DNA of 64,000 nt from a virus. The translations under genes and the position numbers were made by a program. Of the stretch, positions 39,014-47,102 are shown in pieces (position 1 is the stretch's first letter; the number at the start of each line of letters is the position of its first letter). Location: IMG/VR virus record IMGVR_UViG_3300023179_005355, positions 27,876-91,875 of that record. One strand, 5' to 3'. The notes below the pieces were generated by a model that ran no database searches, was not told the DNA's origin, and saw only the letters and a program-made list of their open reading frames with translations.

Positions 39014-40681
39014 ATGATGACAAAAAACAAACTTAAAGTCTTAATGTGTTCAGAAGCCAGCTTTGTTAATTCTGGTTTCGGTATTTATGCGAAAGAGCTA
39101 CTCTCTAGGCTGCACAAAACAAATAAGTATGAAATAGCAGAATTTGCTTCATATGGATTTGTCAATGATCCTAGAGATTCTTCTATTCATTGGAAATATT
39201 ACGCCAATGCGGTGAGAGATACCGACCCAAGACATAAAGAGTATATGTCGAGGGTAGACAATCAATTTGGTCGCTGGAGATTTGAGAAAGTTTTATTAGA
39301 CTTTAAGCCAGATGTTGTCATTGATGTTAGAGACTACTGGATGAGTGCCTATCAAGCAATGTCTCCACTACGAAAATTTTTCCATTGGATATTGATGCCA
39401 ACGGTCGATTCCTCTCCTCAACAAGAAGAATGGATAGATACTTTTTTAGGTGCGGATGCAATTTTTACTTATTCTGACTGGGGCGCAGAGGTATTAAAAG
39501 AGCAGTCATCTAATAAAATCAACTATATAGATACAGCATCTCCCGGTGTGGATATTAATGTATTTAAAATTAAAAACCGTGCCGAAGTTAAACAACAACT
39601 AGGCTTATCTCAAGACTCCATTATTATTGGTTCTGTTATGAGGAACCAAAAACGAAAGCTGATACCAGAATTATTTAGTGTTTTTAGAAAAACGTTAGAT
39701 AAACTACAATCAGACAATAGTCCCATAGGACATAACCTATATCTTTATTTACACACCAGCTACCCTGATATGGGTTGGGATATTCCTGAGCTACTAAGAC
39801 AGTATAGAGTGGCCAATAAGGTACTTTTTACGTATATTTGCAAAAGTTGCAAAGTGACTGAATGTTCTGTTTTTAGCGGTGCTCAAAAAGTATGCAAGAG
39901 ATGCATGAGCAAAACAATGACATTCCCGTCAGTTACTGACGGCGTTACACCAGAAACACTAAGCAGCATCTATAACATATTTGATTTATACATACAATAT
40001 TCAATATGCGAAGGCTTTGGGATGCCACAAGTCGAAGCAGGGGCTTGCGGAGTGCCCATTGCTACAGTTAATTATAGTGCAATGTGCGACATAGTTAAAA
40101 AACTTAAAGCATATCCAATTAAGGTTCGTACATTATTTAAGGAACTAGAAACTAAGGCCCTAAGAGCCTATCCAGATAATGAAGACCTTAGTAACTATAT
40201 TCTAGACTTTATTAACAAACCAGCACCAACCAGAGAAAGTCTTAGGCATGAAATACAAGAATTAGCACATCAGTATTATAATTGGGATATTATTGCTAAA
40301 AAATGGGAACAATATCTAGATTCTTTGAATGCCAAGAGCTACAGAGCCAACTGGAATGATGGAGAATATCAAGTAAATGTCAAACCACAAACCAACGTAC
40401 AGCCACAAGAATATTTTGATCAGCTAATAGCGATTTGTAATAATAATTTTAAAGATCCTGGAATCATAGGATCTCACAAAATGCTAGAATTATTAAACAA
40501 CGCCGATTACGGCTTTGTTCAAAGTAGTGCTATGTCTATGGCCGCGTTTGATTTTAATGGAGTACTAGACTATATTAATACTCTAATCAACAATAATAAC
40601 CAAGCACATAATGTAAAAATAAATAATACTAAGTTTGATGAAGACTTTATACAATATTCTCACTTAAAAAGTAATACATAA
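39014..40681 (+). CDS. GT-B glycosyltransferase with an inserted zinc-ribbon-like segment
   Basis: A 555-residue family-4-like glycosyltransferase. The N-terminus LMCSEASFVNSGFGIYAKELL is the Gly-rich acceptor loop. The C-terminal donor domain has the E-x7-E motif in SICEGFGMPQVEAGACGVPIA. Between them (residues ~276-300) lies a Cys-rich insertion, YICKSCKVTEC and VCKRCMSKTM (two C-x-x-C pairs), which looks like a zinc ribbon. About 120 residues after the GT domain are of unknown function. The insertion is unusual for GT4 and may bind the acceptor or another protein. ATG at 39014 or 39017. Confidence 0.75.
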   Translation: MMTKNKLKVLMCSEASFVNSGFGIYAKELLSRLHKTNKYEIAEFASYGFVNDPRDSSIHWKYYANAVRDTDPRHKEYMSRVDNQFGRWRFEKVLLDFKPDVVIDVRDYWMSAYQAMSPLRKFFHWILMPTVDSSPQQEEWIDTFLGADAIFTYSDWGAEVLKEQSSNKINYIDTASPGVDINVFKIKNRAEVKQQLGLSQDSIIIGSVMRNQKRKLIPELFSVFRKTLDKLQSDNSPIGHNLYLYLHTSYPDMGWDIPELLRQYRVANKVLFTYICKSCKVTECSVFSGAQKVCKRCMSKTMTFPSVTDGVTPETLSSIYNIFDLYIQYSICEGFGMPQVEAGACGVPIATVNYSAMCDIVKKLKAYPIKVRTLFKELETKALRAYPDNEDLSNYILDFINKPAPTRESLRHEIQELAHQYYNWDIIAKKWEQYLDSLNAKSYRANWNDGEYQVNVKPQTNVQPQEYFDQLIAICNNNFKDPGIIGSHKMLELLNNADYGFVQSSAMSMAAFDFNGVLDYINTLINNNNQAHNVKINNTKFDEDFIQYSHLKSNT

Positions 40682-41685
40682 TGAAAAATATTCTATATAT
40701 AGGACCATATAGACAAAGAGATCTGAACGGCATATGGTCTAGGGCTTTAGCCCATAATATAATTAGTGGATCATCAAATAATGTTCAGCTTAGACCATTG
40801 TTTATTGATAGTAAATACGCTATAGACGCTATTGATAATGTACTAAGTACTAAAGAAAAAAATCAAATAGACAAATTAGATACGGTAATTCAGCATGTTC
40901 CATTAGAACAAGCGAGACCCATAAACGCCGTACAAAATAATATCTTAATCCCTATTATGAGTCCAGATCTAATAGATCAAACTGAAACACAAAACTTATC
41001 TAAATTTTCAACTATATTAATCGACAATAAGAGTGATGCCGTCAGGCTTTCTCAGGCATATCCATTTTTACAAAAAAACATCAAGAATATAGACTACACA
41101 TTTTCTGTAACAGCATCACCAGCTACTTCTTTTAATATTGGTTTGTTCGGGAATAGCAATACTAAGCTCTACATGGTATGTAACTATAAATTAAATGCCA
41201 GAGTCATTTATGATATTATAGTTGCGTTTATCGCTAATCTAAAATCTAAAGACATGGTGTTGATATTATTTACTCTAGATATAACAGCAAATGAAAAGTC
41301 AGAATTAGAAAAATTTATTCAAGATGCCTATAAGGCAATGGGTATAAACCATACACTTAGTAGAGTGATTATAGCGCCTATATCTTCTGATTTAAATAAT
41401 ATCTGTATTGCACATAAATCAGCTAATACTTATATAGACGCAATAGACTATGGTTCTAATAGCATTAATACCAAACTAGCTTCTAGTCTCAACAATTCAA
41501 TACTAAAAATTAATACAGATTATCATTTTAATCTAACCAATCACGCTAATTATATTAGCTATAATGGATCATTAAAAATATCTTCTGAAAGCATAAACTC
41601 TGCTATAAAAGCATATATAGTTTCTAAAAATACTTCCAATCAAATCTCATTATTTAAAACACAACATATTAATAAGTATATCTGA
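40681..41685 (+). CDS. GT-B-like protein of the third sugar cluster
   Basis: A 334-residue protein starting MKNILYIGPYRQRDLNGIWSR, a typical opening of GT-B transferases (strand, Gly loop, N-G-x-W). The middle has repeated alpha/beta units (ILIPIMSPDLIDQTETQN, MVLILFTLDITANEKSELEK). The C-terminal half lacks an obvious E-x7-E motif, so the donor site is unclear; AHKSANTYIDAIDYGS may be its degenerate version. It overlaps the previous gene by one base (TAATG). It is likely a glycosyltransferase homologue that is diverged or acts as a non-catalytic partner. Confidence 0.5.
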   Translation: MKNILYIGPYRQRDLNGIWSRALAHNIISGSSNNVQLRPLFIDSKYAIDAIDNVLSTKEKNQIDKLDTVIQHVPLEQARPINAVQNNILIPIMSPDLIDQTETQNLSKFSTILIDNKSDAVRLSQAYPFLQKNIKNIDYTFSVTASPATSFNIGLFGNSNTKLYMVCNYKLNARVIYDIIVAFIANLKSKDMVLILFTLDITANEKSELEKFIQDAYKAMGINHTLSRVIIAPISSDLNNICIAHKSANTYIDAIDYGSNSINTKLASSLNNSILKINTDYHFNLTNHANYISYNGSLKISSESINSAIKAYIVSKNTSNQISLFKTQHINKYI

Positions 41686-42560
41686 TGTCTACTCTAAATA
41701 CAATATATAACATAGCATACAAAAATATAGACAGTCGAACCAATGTCTTATATGCTCCAACTAATCATGTTTTTGACTTATTAGTTAGGCTTACTGAACA
41801 TAGTTTGTATGATATGGGCAATCAATACCAACATTACTATTATGATTTATTTTGGAGCAATAATTTTTTTGAACATACACAGAATACTAAATCATTGGTC
41901 GCAAATGCCCACCTATTAGATCTGTTATGGTTTCATGCCAACCCTCCATTAAAATTTAAAAAAGAAGACATAGCACTAGTCAGAAATCAATTATCTAATA
42001 CATACAAAATATTTACTGACGAGGTTACCAAAAACGCTTGGGGTTTTAGCGACCAGCGTTCTTTTATTATACCATACGGTATCCCGGTTAGGTCTGAATT
42101 TGAGAATGTACCAAAAACCGAATCTGTGCTAGTAATGAATCTAAATGGTACTACAGATATTAATGGTTTATATCAACATATTAAAACGTCCATACCCACT
42201 GCTCAAATAATAGATAGCCTACAGAATATACAGTCTATTGATAGACTATACGAAATAATGTCTAAATATCAAGTGGTAATTGACATTTATAATCCTCTTC
42301 ATATTCTAATAGCCCAATACCTGGGCTGCAAAACAGTAACCTCAACGGCCCAATCAGAAAATTTAACTGGTATAACACAGTTATTTGATTATGGAAATAT
42401 TAATAATGTATTAAGCTCAATTATTAATGATTCATTAAGTTTAGAAGATATTAACAAAAACCAATCATGGATTAAGACAAACCATAATTTTGATCAGTTT
42501 ACCAATAGTATAAGTAATCTATTAAATAAAATTAAATTTGAGGAGTTTTTTACTGCATGA
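41685..42560 (+). CDS. GT-B-like protein of the third sugar cluster
   Basis: A 291-residue protein coupled to its neighbours by TGATG and ATGA overlaps. The segment SFIIPYGIPVRSEFENVPKTESVLVMNL resembles the interdomain linker of GT-B enzymes ('P-x-G-V-D ... I-x-x-V-G'), and HILIAQYLGCKTVTSTAQSENL resembles the end of a donor-binding domain ('E-A-x-x-x-G-x-P-V-I-x-x'), with the first Glu replaced. Probably a diverged glycosyltransferase. No metal-binding motif. Confidence 0.5.
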   Translation: MSTLNTIYNIAYKNIDSRTNVLYAPTNHVFDLLVRLTEHSLYDMGNQYQHYYYDLFWSNNFFEHTQNTKSLVANAHLLDLLWFHANPPLKFKKEDIALVRNQLSNTYKIFTDEVTKNAWGFSDQRSFIIPYGIPVRSEFENVPKTESVLVMNLNGTTDINGLYQHIKTSIPTAQIIDSLQNIQSIDRLYEIMSKYQVVIDIYNPLHILIAQYLGCKTVTSTAQSENLTGITQLFDYGNINNVLSSIINDSLSLEDINKNQSWIKTNHNFDQFTNSISNLLNKIKFEEFFTA

Positions 42561-42973
42561 GAAATTATCACATAGTCAGTGTATCAGAGCCACTCTCCAG
42601 TGTGGCGGGATATCAAAAAACCATCTATAATAATATAGATCAGATCGTTAATCATTCAGCAGATAATATTTTGTGCTCTTGTTTAGAATATCTAGATAAG
42701 GAAAATTTGCGAGATATTATTGCTAATAGTTTAGCCAAATTAAAACCAAGTGGTCAAATGGTGGTCAGTTTTACTAATTTCAAAAAATTATTCGAAGATT
42801 TTAGTAATTCTAAACTACCATCATCACAAATCTTTGATGCGCTACGAGGCAAAAGCAACATTATTATACCAGAAGATGTATTATCTTTAATTGATATTAA
42901 TACATTTAAATTAATGAATGTTAACTATAATAAATATAATATTACCATAACCATCGAAAGAATAATTGTTTAA
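42557..42973 (+). CDS. Possible partial methyltransferase-like protein
   Basis: A 138-residue protein overlapping the previous gene by four bases. The segment NILCSCLEYLDKENLRDIIANSLAKLKPSGQMVVSF (residues ~40-75) matches the later half of a SAM-methyltransferase fold ('H-x-L-E-H-L ... L-x-x-L-K-P-G-G-x-L-x-I'). The N-terminal half, where the D/E-x-G-x-G motif binds SAM, is missing or strongly diverged. It may thus be a remnant or a non-catalytic variant. It lies in a sugar cluster, where methylated sugars are common. Confidence 0.45.
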   Translation: MRNYHIVSVSEPLSSVAGYQKTIYNNIDQIVNHSADNILCSCLEYLDKENLRDIIANSLAKLKPSGQMVVSFTNFKKLFEDFSNSKLPSSQIFDALRGKSNIIIPEDVLSLIDINTFKLMNVNYNKYNITITIERIIV

Positions 42974-42976
42974 CAA

Positions 42977-43648
42977 ATGCTGAATGTTTTGATTTTAGTA
43001 CCAGAAATTACTAAGGGTATGAAGTCTATAGGTTCCAAAGCCCTATTAGAAATTAAAAAGCATACCAAGGTATTAGAATATCAGATACATACTATAAAAA
43101 GTCTGGATCTTAAAACACACATAACGGTCGCAACAGGATTTGAGGCTGATCGTATACATGATATGCTAGATTCTTTGAACGTGGGGTATAGTTTTAACCC
43201 CATGTATAAAGATACTAATCAAGCAGAATCAATTAGATTATATTTGCAAGATCATTCTCCAAAAAATTTATTAATTATTAATAATGGTATTTTATTAAAA
43301 AACAATGCACTTACAAGAAACCTGTTGTCTGGTAAGTCCAAATTATTTCTTCTTGACAAAACTAAAGAAAACTTTAATCTAGGATGTGTTACCACTAATA
43401 AATCTACAGAATACATTTTTTATGATTTGCCTGAGCCGTGGGCCGAATGTGTGTATTTGGATGGCGAAGCTGTTCTAGGATTGCATGATATTATACAACA
43501 AAAAAATATTGGTCAAATGTATTTGTTTGAATTATTAAATCAAATGATTGCTAATAATATAATTATTGATAAGCACTATATAAATAAAACTAAAGTTATG
43601 AAAATTAATACTATTAAGGATTTGCCAAAGGCTAAAACATTTATATGA
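42977..43648 (+). CDS. Nucleotidyltransferase-like (GT-A fold) protein
   Basis: A 223-residue protein resembling sugar-nucleotide pyrophosphorylases. It begins LILVPEITKGMKSIGSKALLEIKK, a diverged version of the 'L-x-x-x-G-x-G-x-R-x-x-x-x-T-x-x-x-P-K' motif. ITVATGFEADRIHDML and INNGILLKNNALTRNL match the strand positions of 'Y-x-x-x-x-I' and 'x-x-x-D' in GT-A folds. The Gly-x-Gly loop is missing, so nucleotide binding may be changed. Possibly makes an activated sugar for the cluster; confidence moderate. Confidence 0.5.
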   Translation: MLNVLILVPEITKGMKSIGSKALLEIKKHTKVLEYQIHTIKSLDLKTHITVATGFEADRIHDMLDSLNVGYSFNPMYKDTNQAESIRLYLQDHSPKNLLIINNGILLKNNALTRNLLSGKSKLFLLDKTKENFNLGCVTTNKSTEYIFYDLPEPWAECVYLDGEAVLGLHDIIQQKNIGQMYLFELLNQMIANNIIIDKHYINKTKVMKINTIKDLPKAKTFI

Positions 43649-44385
43649 AATCTCTTCTTATACAACAGGGTCCTGGTAAGTTTTTACAGAACTGTTCGTC
43701 TATATCATCAGAGAAAATAAGAATTATTGATATAGCAATAGATAATAATCTGTATCAAACCTTTTTTAGACACAAGCCCGACTATTGTATATTTGCTGCC
43801 AATGGAATATCTAATGAAATTGTACAGTTTTGTCAGGACTACTCTGGTACCACCAAAATATACTTTTTTGTTCTAAACCATAATGCTTTATCAAGTTTGC
43901 AAAATGCTATTCATGATAGCAATATTAAAACTATAGGATACGCCGATACAGATATTATCATACCTCCGTATCTCATCAATGATCAGCTGTTTTATAACAA
44001 AGACAATACCAATAGAACCGATGGTATAGTATGTTTCATGGAAGGTTTATCAAGTATTATTAATAGCATGTCTGATTTGCTATATCCAAAAACCAACATA
44101 CCTATTAAAATGTTTAATTGTCCTAGTATTAAGCACTATCAGAACTTGGGTATGGTGACAGAGCCAGATAAGGCAGCATTGCTACAAAATCATAAATATT
44201 ATCTAGATATTAATTTAGATATAGGGCTCAACTATAGGACAGAAGCAATTGCTTGTGGATGTATACCCATAACCATAGAAGATATTGCTCAAAATGTTTA
44301 TCAAAAAAAGTCTATAGACAATATAACTCAGTCAGATACTATTACATATGGTCGCTTTTTGAAAGAAATACTAAACTATGAATGA
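43645..44385 (+). CDS. GT-B-like protein of the third sugar cluster
   Basis: A 246-residue protein overlapping the previous gene by four bases (ATGA). It reads MKSLLIQQGPGKFLQN at the start and HKYYLDINLDIGLNYRTEAIACGCIPIT (residues ~189-216) near its C-terminus, like the end of a GT-B donor domain ('Y-R-T-x-E-A-I-A-C-G-C-x-P-I'), with Glu-Ala-x-Ala-x-Gly kept. This supports a glycosyltransferase relative, shortened compared with typical GT-B enzymes. Substrate unknown. Confidence 0.5.
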   Translation: MKSLLIQQGPGKFLQNCSSISSEKIRIIDIAIDNNLYQTFFRHKPDYCIFAANGISNEIVQFCQDYSGTTKIYFFVLNHNALSSLQNAIHDSNIKTIGYADTDIIIPPYLINDQLFYNKDNTNRTDGIVCFMEGLSSIINSMSDLLYPKTNIPIKMFNCPSIKHYQNLGMVTEPDKAALLQNHKYYLDINLDIGLNYRTEAIACGCIPITIEDIAQNVYQKKSIDNITQSDTITYGRFLKEILNYE

Positions 44386-44836
44386 AGATATAGGCTTTGT
44401 ATTAATTAAGTTATTGAATAACAAAATCTATGATAATATCTTATCAACTATTTCTGATTTTATAAAGCATAGACCTTATCAAGAACACTTAGTTTTTAAT
44501 AGTTATTCGGATCGTATCAATACGTTTAACGTTCCGTTGTTGCATCTTCAGCAATCCCAATTTTTTTATGGTAAGCTTATATTATTTGATATACCGAGTG
44601 TGATTTTAACTAATAAGTTTCCCAATATTAGCCAAAGAATACTCTTTACTTCGGATGCTCACTGGACACAATCAGGTTCGTCTTTGTATAGTCAGTGGAA
44701 GTCTATTTATGATCAAGATAATCTAGATATTATAGTCTCAAGCCCCGTATTAAACGACCTATATTCAATGTGCTGGAAAAAACCCGTAGCAGTAGTGGAG
44801 CGATTTACTTATGACGAAATCTCAAAATATATATGA
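44378..44836 (+). CDS. Hypothetical protein of the third sugar cluster
   Basis: A 152-residue protein overlapping the GT-B-like gene by eight bases and the downstream nuclease gene by 26 bp. It contains LIKLLNNKIYDNILSTISDF, PLLHLQQSQFFYGKLILFDIPS and RILFTSDAHWTQSGSSLYSQ. The alternation of strands and helices suggests a short alpha/beta protein. The latter half (DNLDIIVSSPVLNDLYSMCW) resembles a Rossmann strand. No family was recognised; by position it belongs to the sugar cluster. Confidence 0.5.
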   Translation: MNEDIGFVLIKLLNNKIYDNILSTISDFIKHRPYQEHLVFNSYSDRINTFNVPLLHLQQSQFFYGKLILFDIPSVILTNKFPNISQRILFTSDAHWTQSGSSLYSQWKSIYDQDNLDIIVSSPVLNDLYSMCWKKPVAVVERFTYDEISKYI

Positions 44837-45608
44837 TAATTTGTCTGATAAGCAAAAAGAACAGATTATTAGAACATGGTATGAACAATTAAATAAAAGC
44901 TTTGCTGATATAGCAGAGGCATGGTCTACCTATCCTAACAAAGTTAGAAGAGATGCTAAAAAATTTCATATAACCATTAGAAATAAGTCGGATGCACAAA
45001 AAAATGCTTTACAGACAGGAAAGCATAAGCATCCAACAAAAGGAACTGAAAGATCATCAGATATTAAACAAAAAATTGGCCTAGGTGTGTTAAATGCTTG
45101 GGAATCATTAGATGATCAAGAATTAGCATCACGCAAAGCCAAGGCTAAAGCAAATTGGGATAAATTAGATATCAACCAAAAAGAGAATATGCAACAGGCG
45201 GCTATTGTAGCAATTAGAGAGTCAAGCAAAGTTGGCTCAAAACTAGAAAAGTTTTTACTCAAAGAGTTATTGGGATCAGGCTATGTTGTAGAATTTCATA
45301 AAGAACAATCTCTAGTCAATACCAAGTTGCAAATTGACCTATTCTTGCCTACTATGGGTACGGCTATTGAAGTTGACGGACCTTCTCATTTTGAGCCGGT
45401 ATGGGGCGAGCAATCTCTTGATCGTAACATTAAATATGATAAGAAAAAAGAAGGCTTGATTACTGGTAAAGGATGGCATCTGATCAGAATCAAACAAACC
45501 AAAGATTTTTCAAATGCCAGAGGAATATTGATATTTAATAAACTAGTTGATACTATCAAATCTTGTGAACAGTCTAAAACACCACTAATTTTAACCATTG
45601 AGGATTAA
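44811..45608 (+). CDS. Vsr-like PD-(D/E)XK endonuclease with helix-turn-helix (homing endonuclease type)
   Basis: A 265-residue protein with a helix-turn-helix-like N-terminus (KQKEQIIRTWYEQLNKSFAD then AEAWSTYPNKVRRDAKKF), a basic linker, and a C-terminal nuclease core: LQIDLFLPTMGTAIEVDGPSHF (D...E-V-D-G-x-x-H) and KYDKKKEGLITGKGWHLIRIK. This core is related to the 28465 gene and to Vsr/EDxHD-type enzymes. DNA-binding domain plus nuclease is the plan of free-standing homing endonucleases. It lies at the border between the sugar cluster and the next gene, where such elements often insert. Confidence 0.65.
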   Translation: MTKSQNIYDNLSDKQKEQIIRTWYEQLNKSFADIAEAWSTYPNKVRRDAKKFHITIRNKSDAQKNALQTGKHKHPTKGTERSSDIKQKIGLGVLNAWESLDDQELASRKAKAKANWDKLDINQKENMQQAAIVAIRESSKVGSKLEKFLLKELLGSGYVVEFHKEQSLVNTKLQIDLFLPTMGTAIEVDGPSHFEPVWGEQSLDRNIKYDKKKEGLITGKGWHLIRIKQTKDFSNARGILIFNKLVDTIKSCEQSKTPLILTIED

Positions 45609-45613
45609 TAACT

Positions 45614-46348
45614 ATGGCCAAGGCCGACAAGGAAAAAAACAAGGACAAGGAAACCGAAACACCCACAACCGATACTGTTAAAGTTCCAAAGATTACGGAC
45701 TTAGAATGGACAGACTATGTATTGGGTTTGTTATCTGATGATGAGAAAATTTCGGACAACCCTACCACAGATGGATTACGCCGTATTTTTGAATTGGCCC
45801 TTAATTGTAAAGTTATAGCATCAACTAGCTCCGTTGTACAAACTCCGACTCCGGACAATGAAAAACGAGCAACCGTGGTTCATTCTATAACCTATGTTTT
45901 AAACGATGCCCAGTCGGACAGCAGGGATTTAAATACTGTGACTGTGGATGGCTCTGCTGACGTTTATTGGGGTAATTGTGACAAGGTATATCGTAATCAT
46001 CCGGTGGCTGTTGCCGAAACCCGAGCAGAAGGTAGAGCACTCAGAAGGGCACTAAGACTACGAAAAGTTGTTGCTGCTGAGGAAATTTCTAAGGAAATTG
46101 AGGACAATCCTGATCTAAACACAGTTTCTAAGATTAGTAATAATCAAATTAATTTCATTGACGTTATGGCCCAAAGACTTAATATTAATGTAATGAGATT
46201 GTTCTCAGATAGTCAACTACCGACCGATAATATTTATACGGTATCTCATGAGGATGCTGTTGGGATTATTAGACTATTATCTAAATACCAGCAAAATACA
46301 AATGATATACCAGAGAATATTATTGGGTATTCTAAAGATTGGAAATAA
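45614..46348 (+). CDS. Possible Rad52-like single-strand annealing protein
   Basis: A 244-residue protein. After a charged, Lys/Glu/Thr-rich start, residues ~18-160 form the main domain. The segment PVAVAETRAEGRALRRALRLRKVVAAEEI (residues ~135-165) is the 'A-x-A-E-T-R-A-x-G-R-A-L-R' helix common to Rad52-type and related phage annealing proteins. The remaining C-terminal part (NQINFIDVMAQRLNINVMRL) looks like a small helical domain. If right, it would anneal strands in recombination with the RecA-like protein. The family call rests on one motif. Confidence 0.45.
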   Translation: MAKADKEKNKDKETETPTTDTVKVPKITDLEWTDYVLGLLSDDEKISDNPTTDGLRRIFELALNCKVIASTSSVVQTPTPDNEKRATVVHSITYVLNDAQSDSRDLNTVTVDGSADVYWGNCDKVYRNHPVAVAETRAEGRALRRALRLRKVVAAEEISKEIEDNPDLNTVSKISNNQINFIDVMAQRLNINVMRLFSDSQLPTDNIYTVSHEDAVGIIRLLSKYQQNTNDIPENIIGYSKDWK

Positions 46349-46350
46349 CG

Positions 46351-46698
46351 ATGAAAGTATTATACAAGGCTAATGACAAGCTAACTTTTGAATTAGAGAG
46401 TTCTGGACAAAAGGAAATTTTTAAAGAGCTGGCCGTTATACAAGAAATTTTTGCAGAAGAAAAGTGCGGTCTCTGTTCATCCACAAATCTGCGATTTATC
46501 GTGCGAAATGTGGAGGGCAATGATTATTATGAGTTACGCTGTGCTGACTGTGGTGCCATATTAGCATTTGGTCAACACAAGAAGGGTGGCACTCTATTTC
46601 CGAAGCGAAAAGATGACAATGGAGTCATTCTTCCAAATAAGGGCTGGCATAAGTGGTCTAAAGAACAGTCAGAAAGCAAGGGCGGTAAAAAGAACTAA
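46351..46698 (+). CDS. Zinc-ribbon phage protein
   Basis: A protein of about 115 residues from the ATG at 46351, two bases after the previous stop. A beta-type N-terminus (MKVLYKANDKLTFELESSGQ) is followed by CGLCSSTNLRFIVRNVEGND and LRCADCGAILAFGQHKKGG, i.e. two C-x-x-C pairs in a treble-clef or ribbon, and a Lys-rich end. It is a frequent large-phage protein next to annealing proteins, and may bind DNA. It is the last rightward gene; its end overlaps the end of the leftward gene by four bases. Confidence 0.6.
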   Translation: MKVLYKANDKLTFELESSGQKEIFKELAVIQEIFAEEKCGLCSSTNLRFIVRNVEGNDYYELRCADCGAILAFGQHKKGGTLFPKRKDDNGVILPNKGWHKWSKEQSESKGGKKN

Positions 46699-47102
46699 TC
46701 TAGTTTACCCCACTTGCCAACTGGACATTCTGATGATGCCCACGATAGCTTGCTAATAAAGCGCTTGTTACGAACAATAGGACAGCCGCATTGATTGCAT
46801 GTTGAGTTTACAAAATGCTCACATGTTTGACATATGTTATATCGCTGTTCTATTTGTTCGTCTGTGCAAAGTTTAGCGCCATTGTTTATATGCTCAGAAG
46901 CCGCCATAATAAAGTTTTTAACTTTAGTAGAAAAGGCTACCAAGGGTTGCTCCTCTGGCTCATTAGACGGCACACTGCACAGGATGGCGGGAGGACCATC
47001 TTCGGATGATATTTGTGTTCCGCACTTAGAGCAAAGATAAGTATCTAATCCTACTTCTATAAAGTTGCAAAACCACATATTATTCGAATCTTGAGTACTC
47101 AT
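46695..47102 (-). CDS. Cysteine-rich protein at the end of the leftward operon
   Basis: A 135-residue protein on the minus strand. It has an N-terminal C-x-x-C (LCSKCGTQ) and a C-terminal cluster (YNICQTCEHFVNSTCNQCGCP, ending SECPVGKWGKLD) that can bind one or two zinc ions. The 'R-x-x-I-C-x-x-C-x-x-x ... C-x-x-C-G-C' cluster occurs in many phage and plasmid proteins of unknown function. Its start overlaps the large tail gene end by 23 bp, so it is the last gene of the leftward transcript. Confidence 0.6.
   Translation of the reverse strand: MSTQDSNNMWFCNFIEVGLDTYLCSKCGTQISSEDGPPAILCSVPSNEPEEQPLVAFSTKVKNFIMAASEHINNGAKLCTDEQIEQRYNICQTCEHFVNSTCNQCGCPIVRNKRFISKLSWASSECPVGKWGKLD

Noticed and set aside
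46680-46730. Bidirectional terminator between the converging operons
   Set aside because: Only a 6-bp A+T-rich pairing (GGTAAA with TTTACC) with a 14-base loop and no clear T run on either side; too weak to call.
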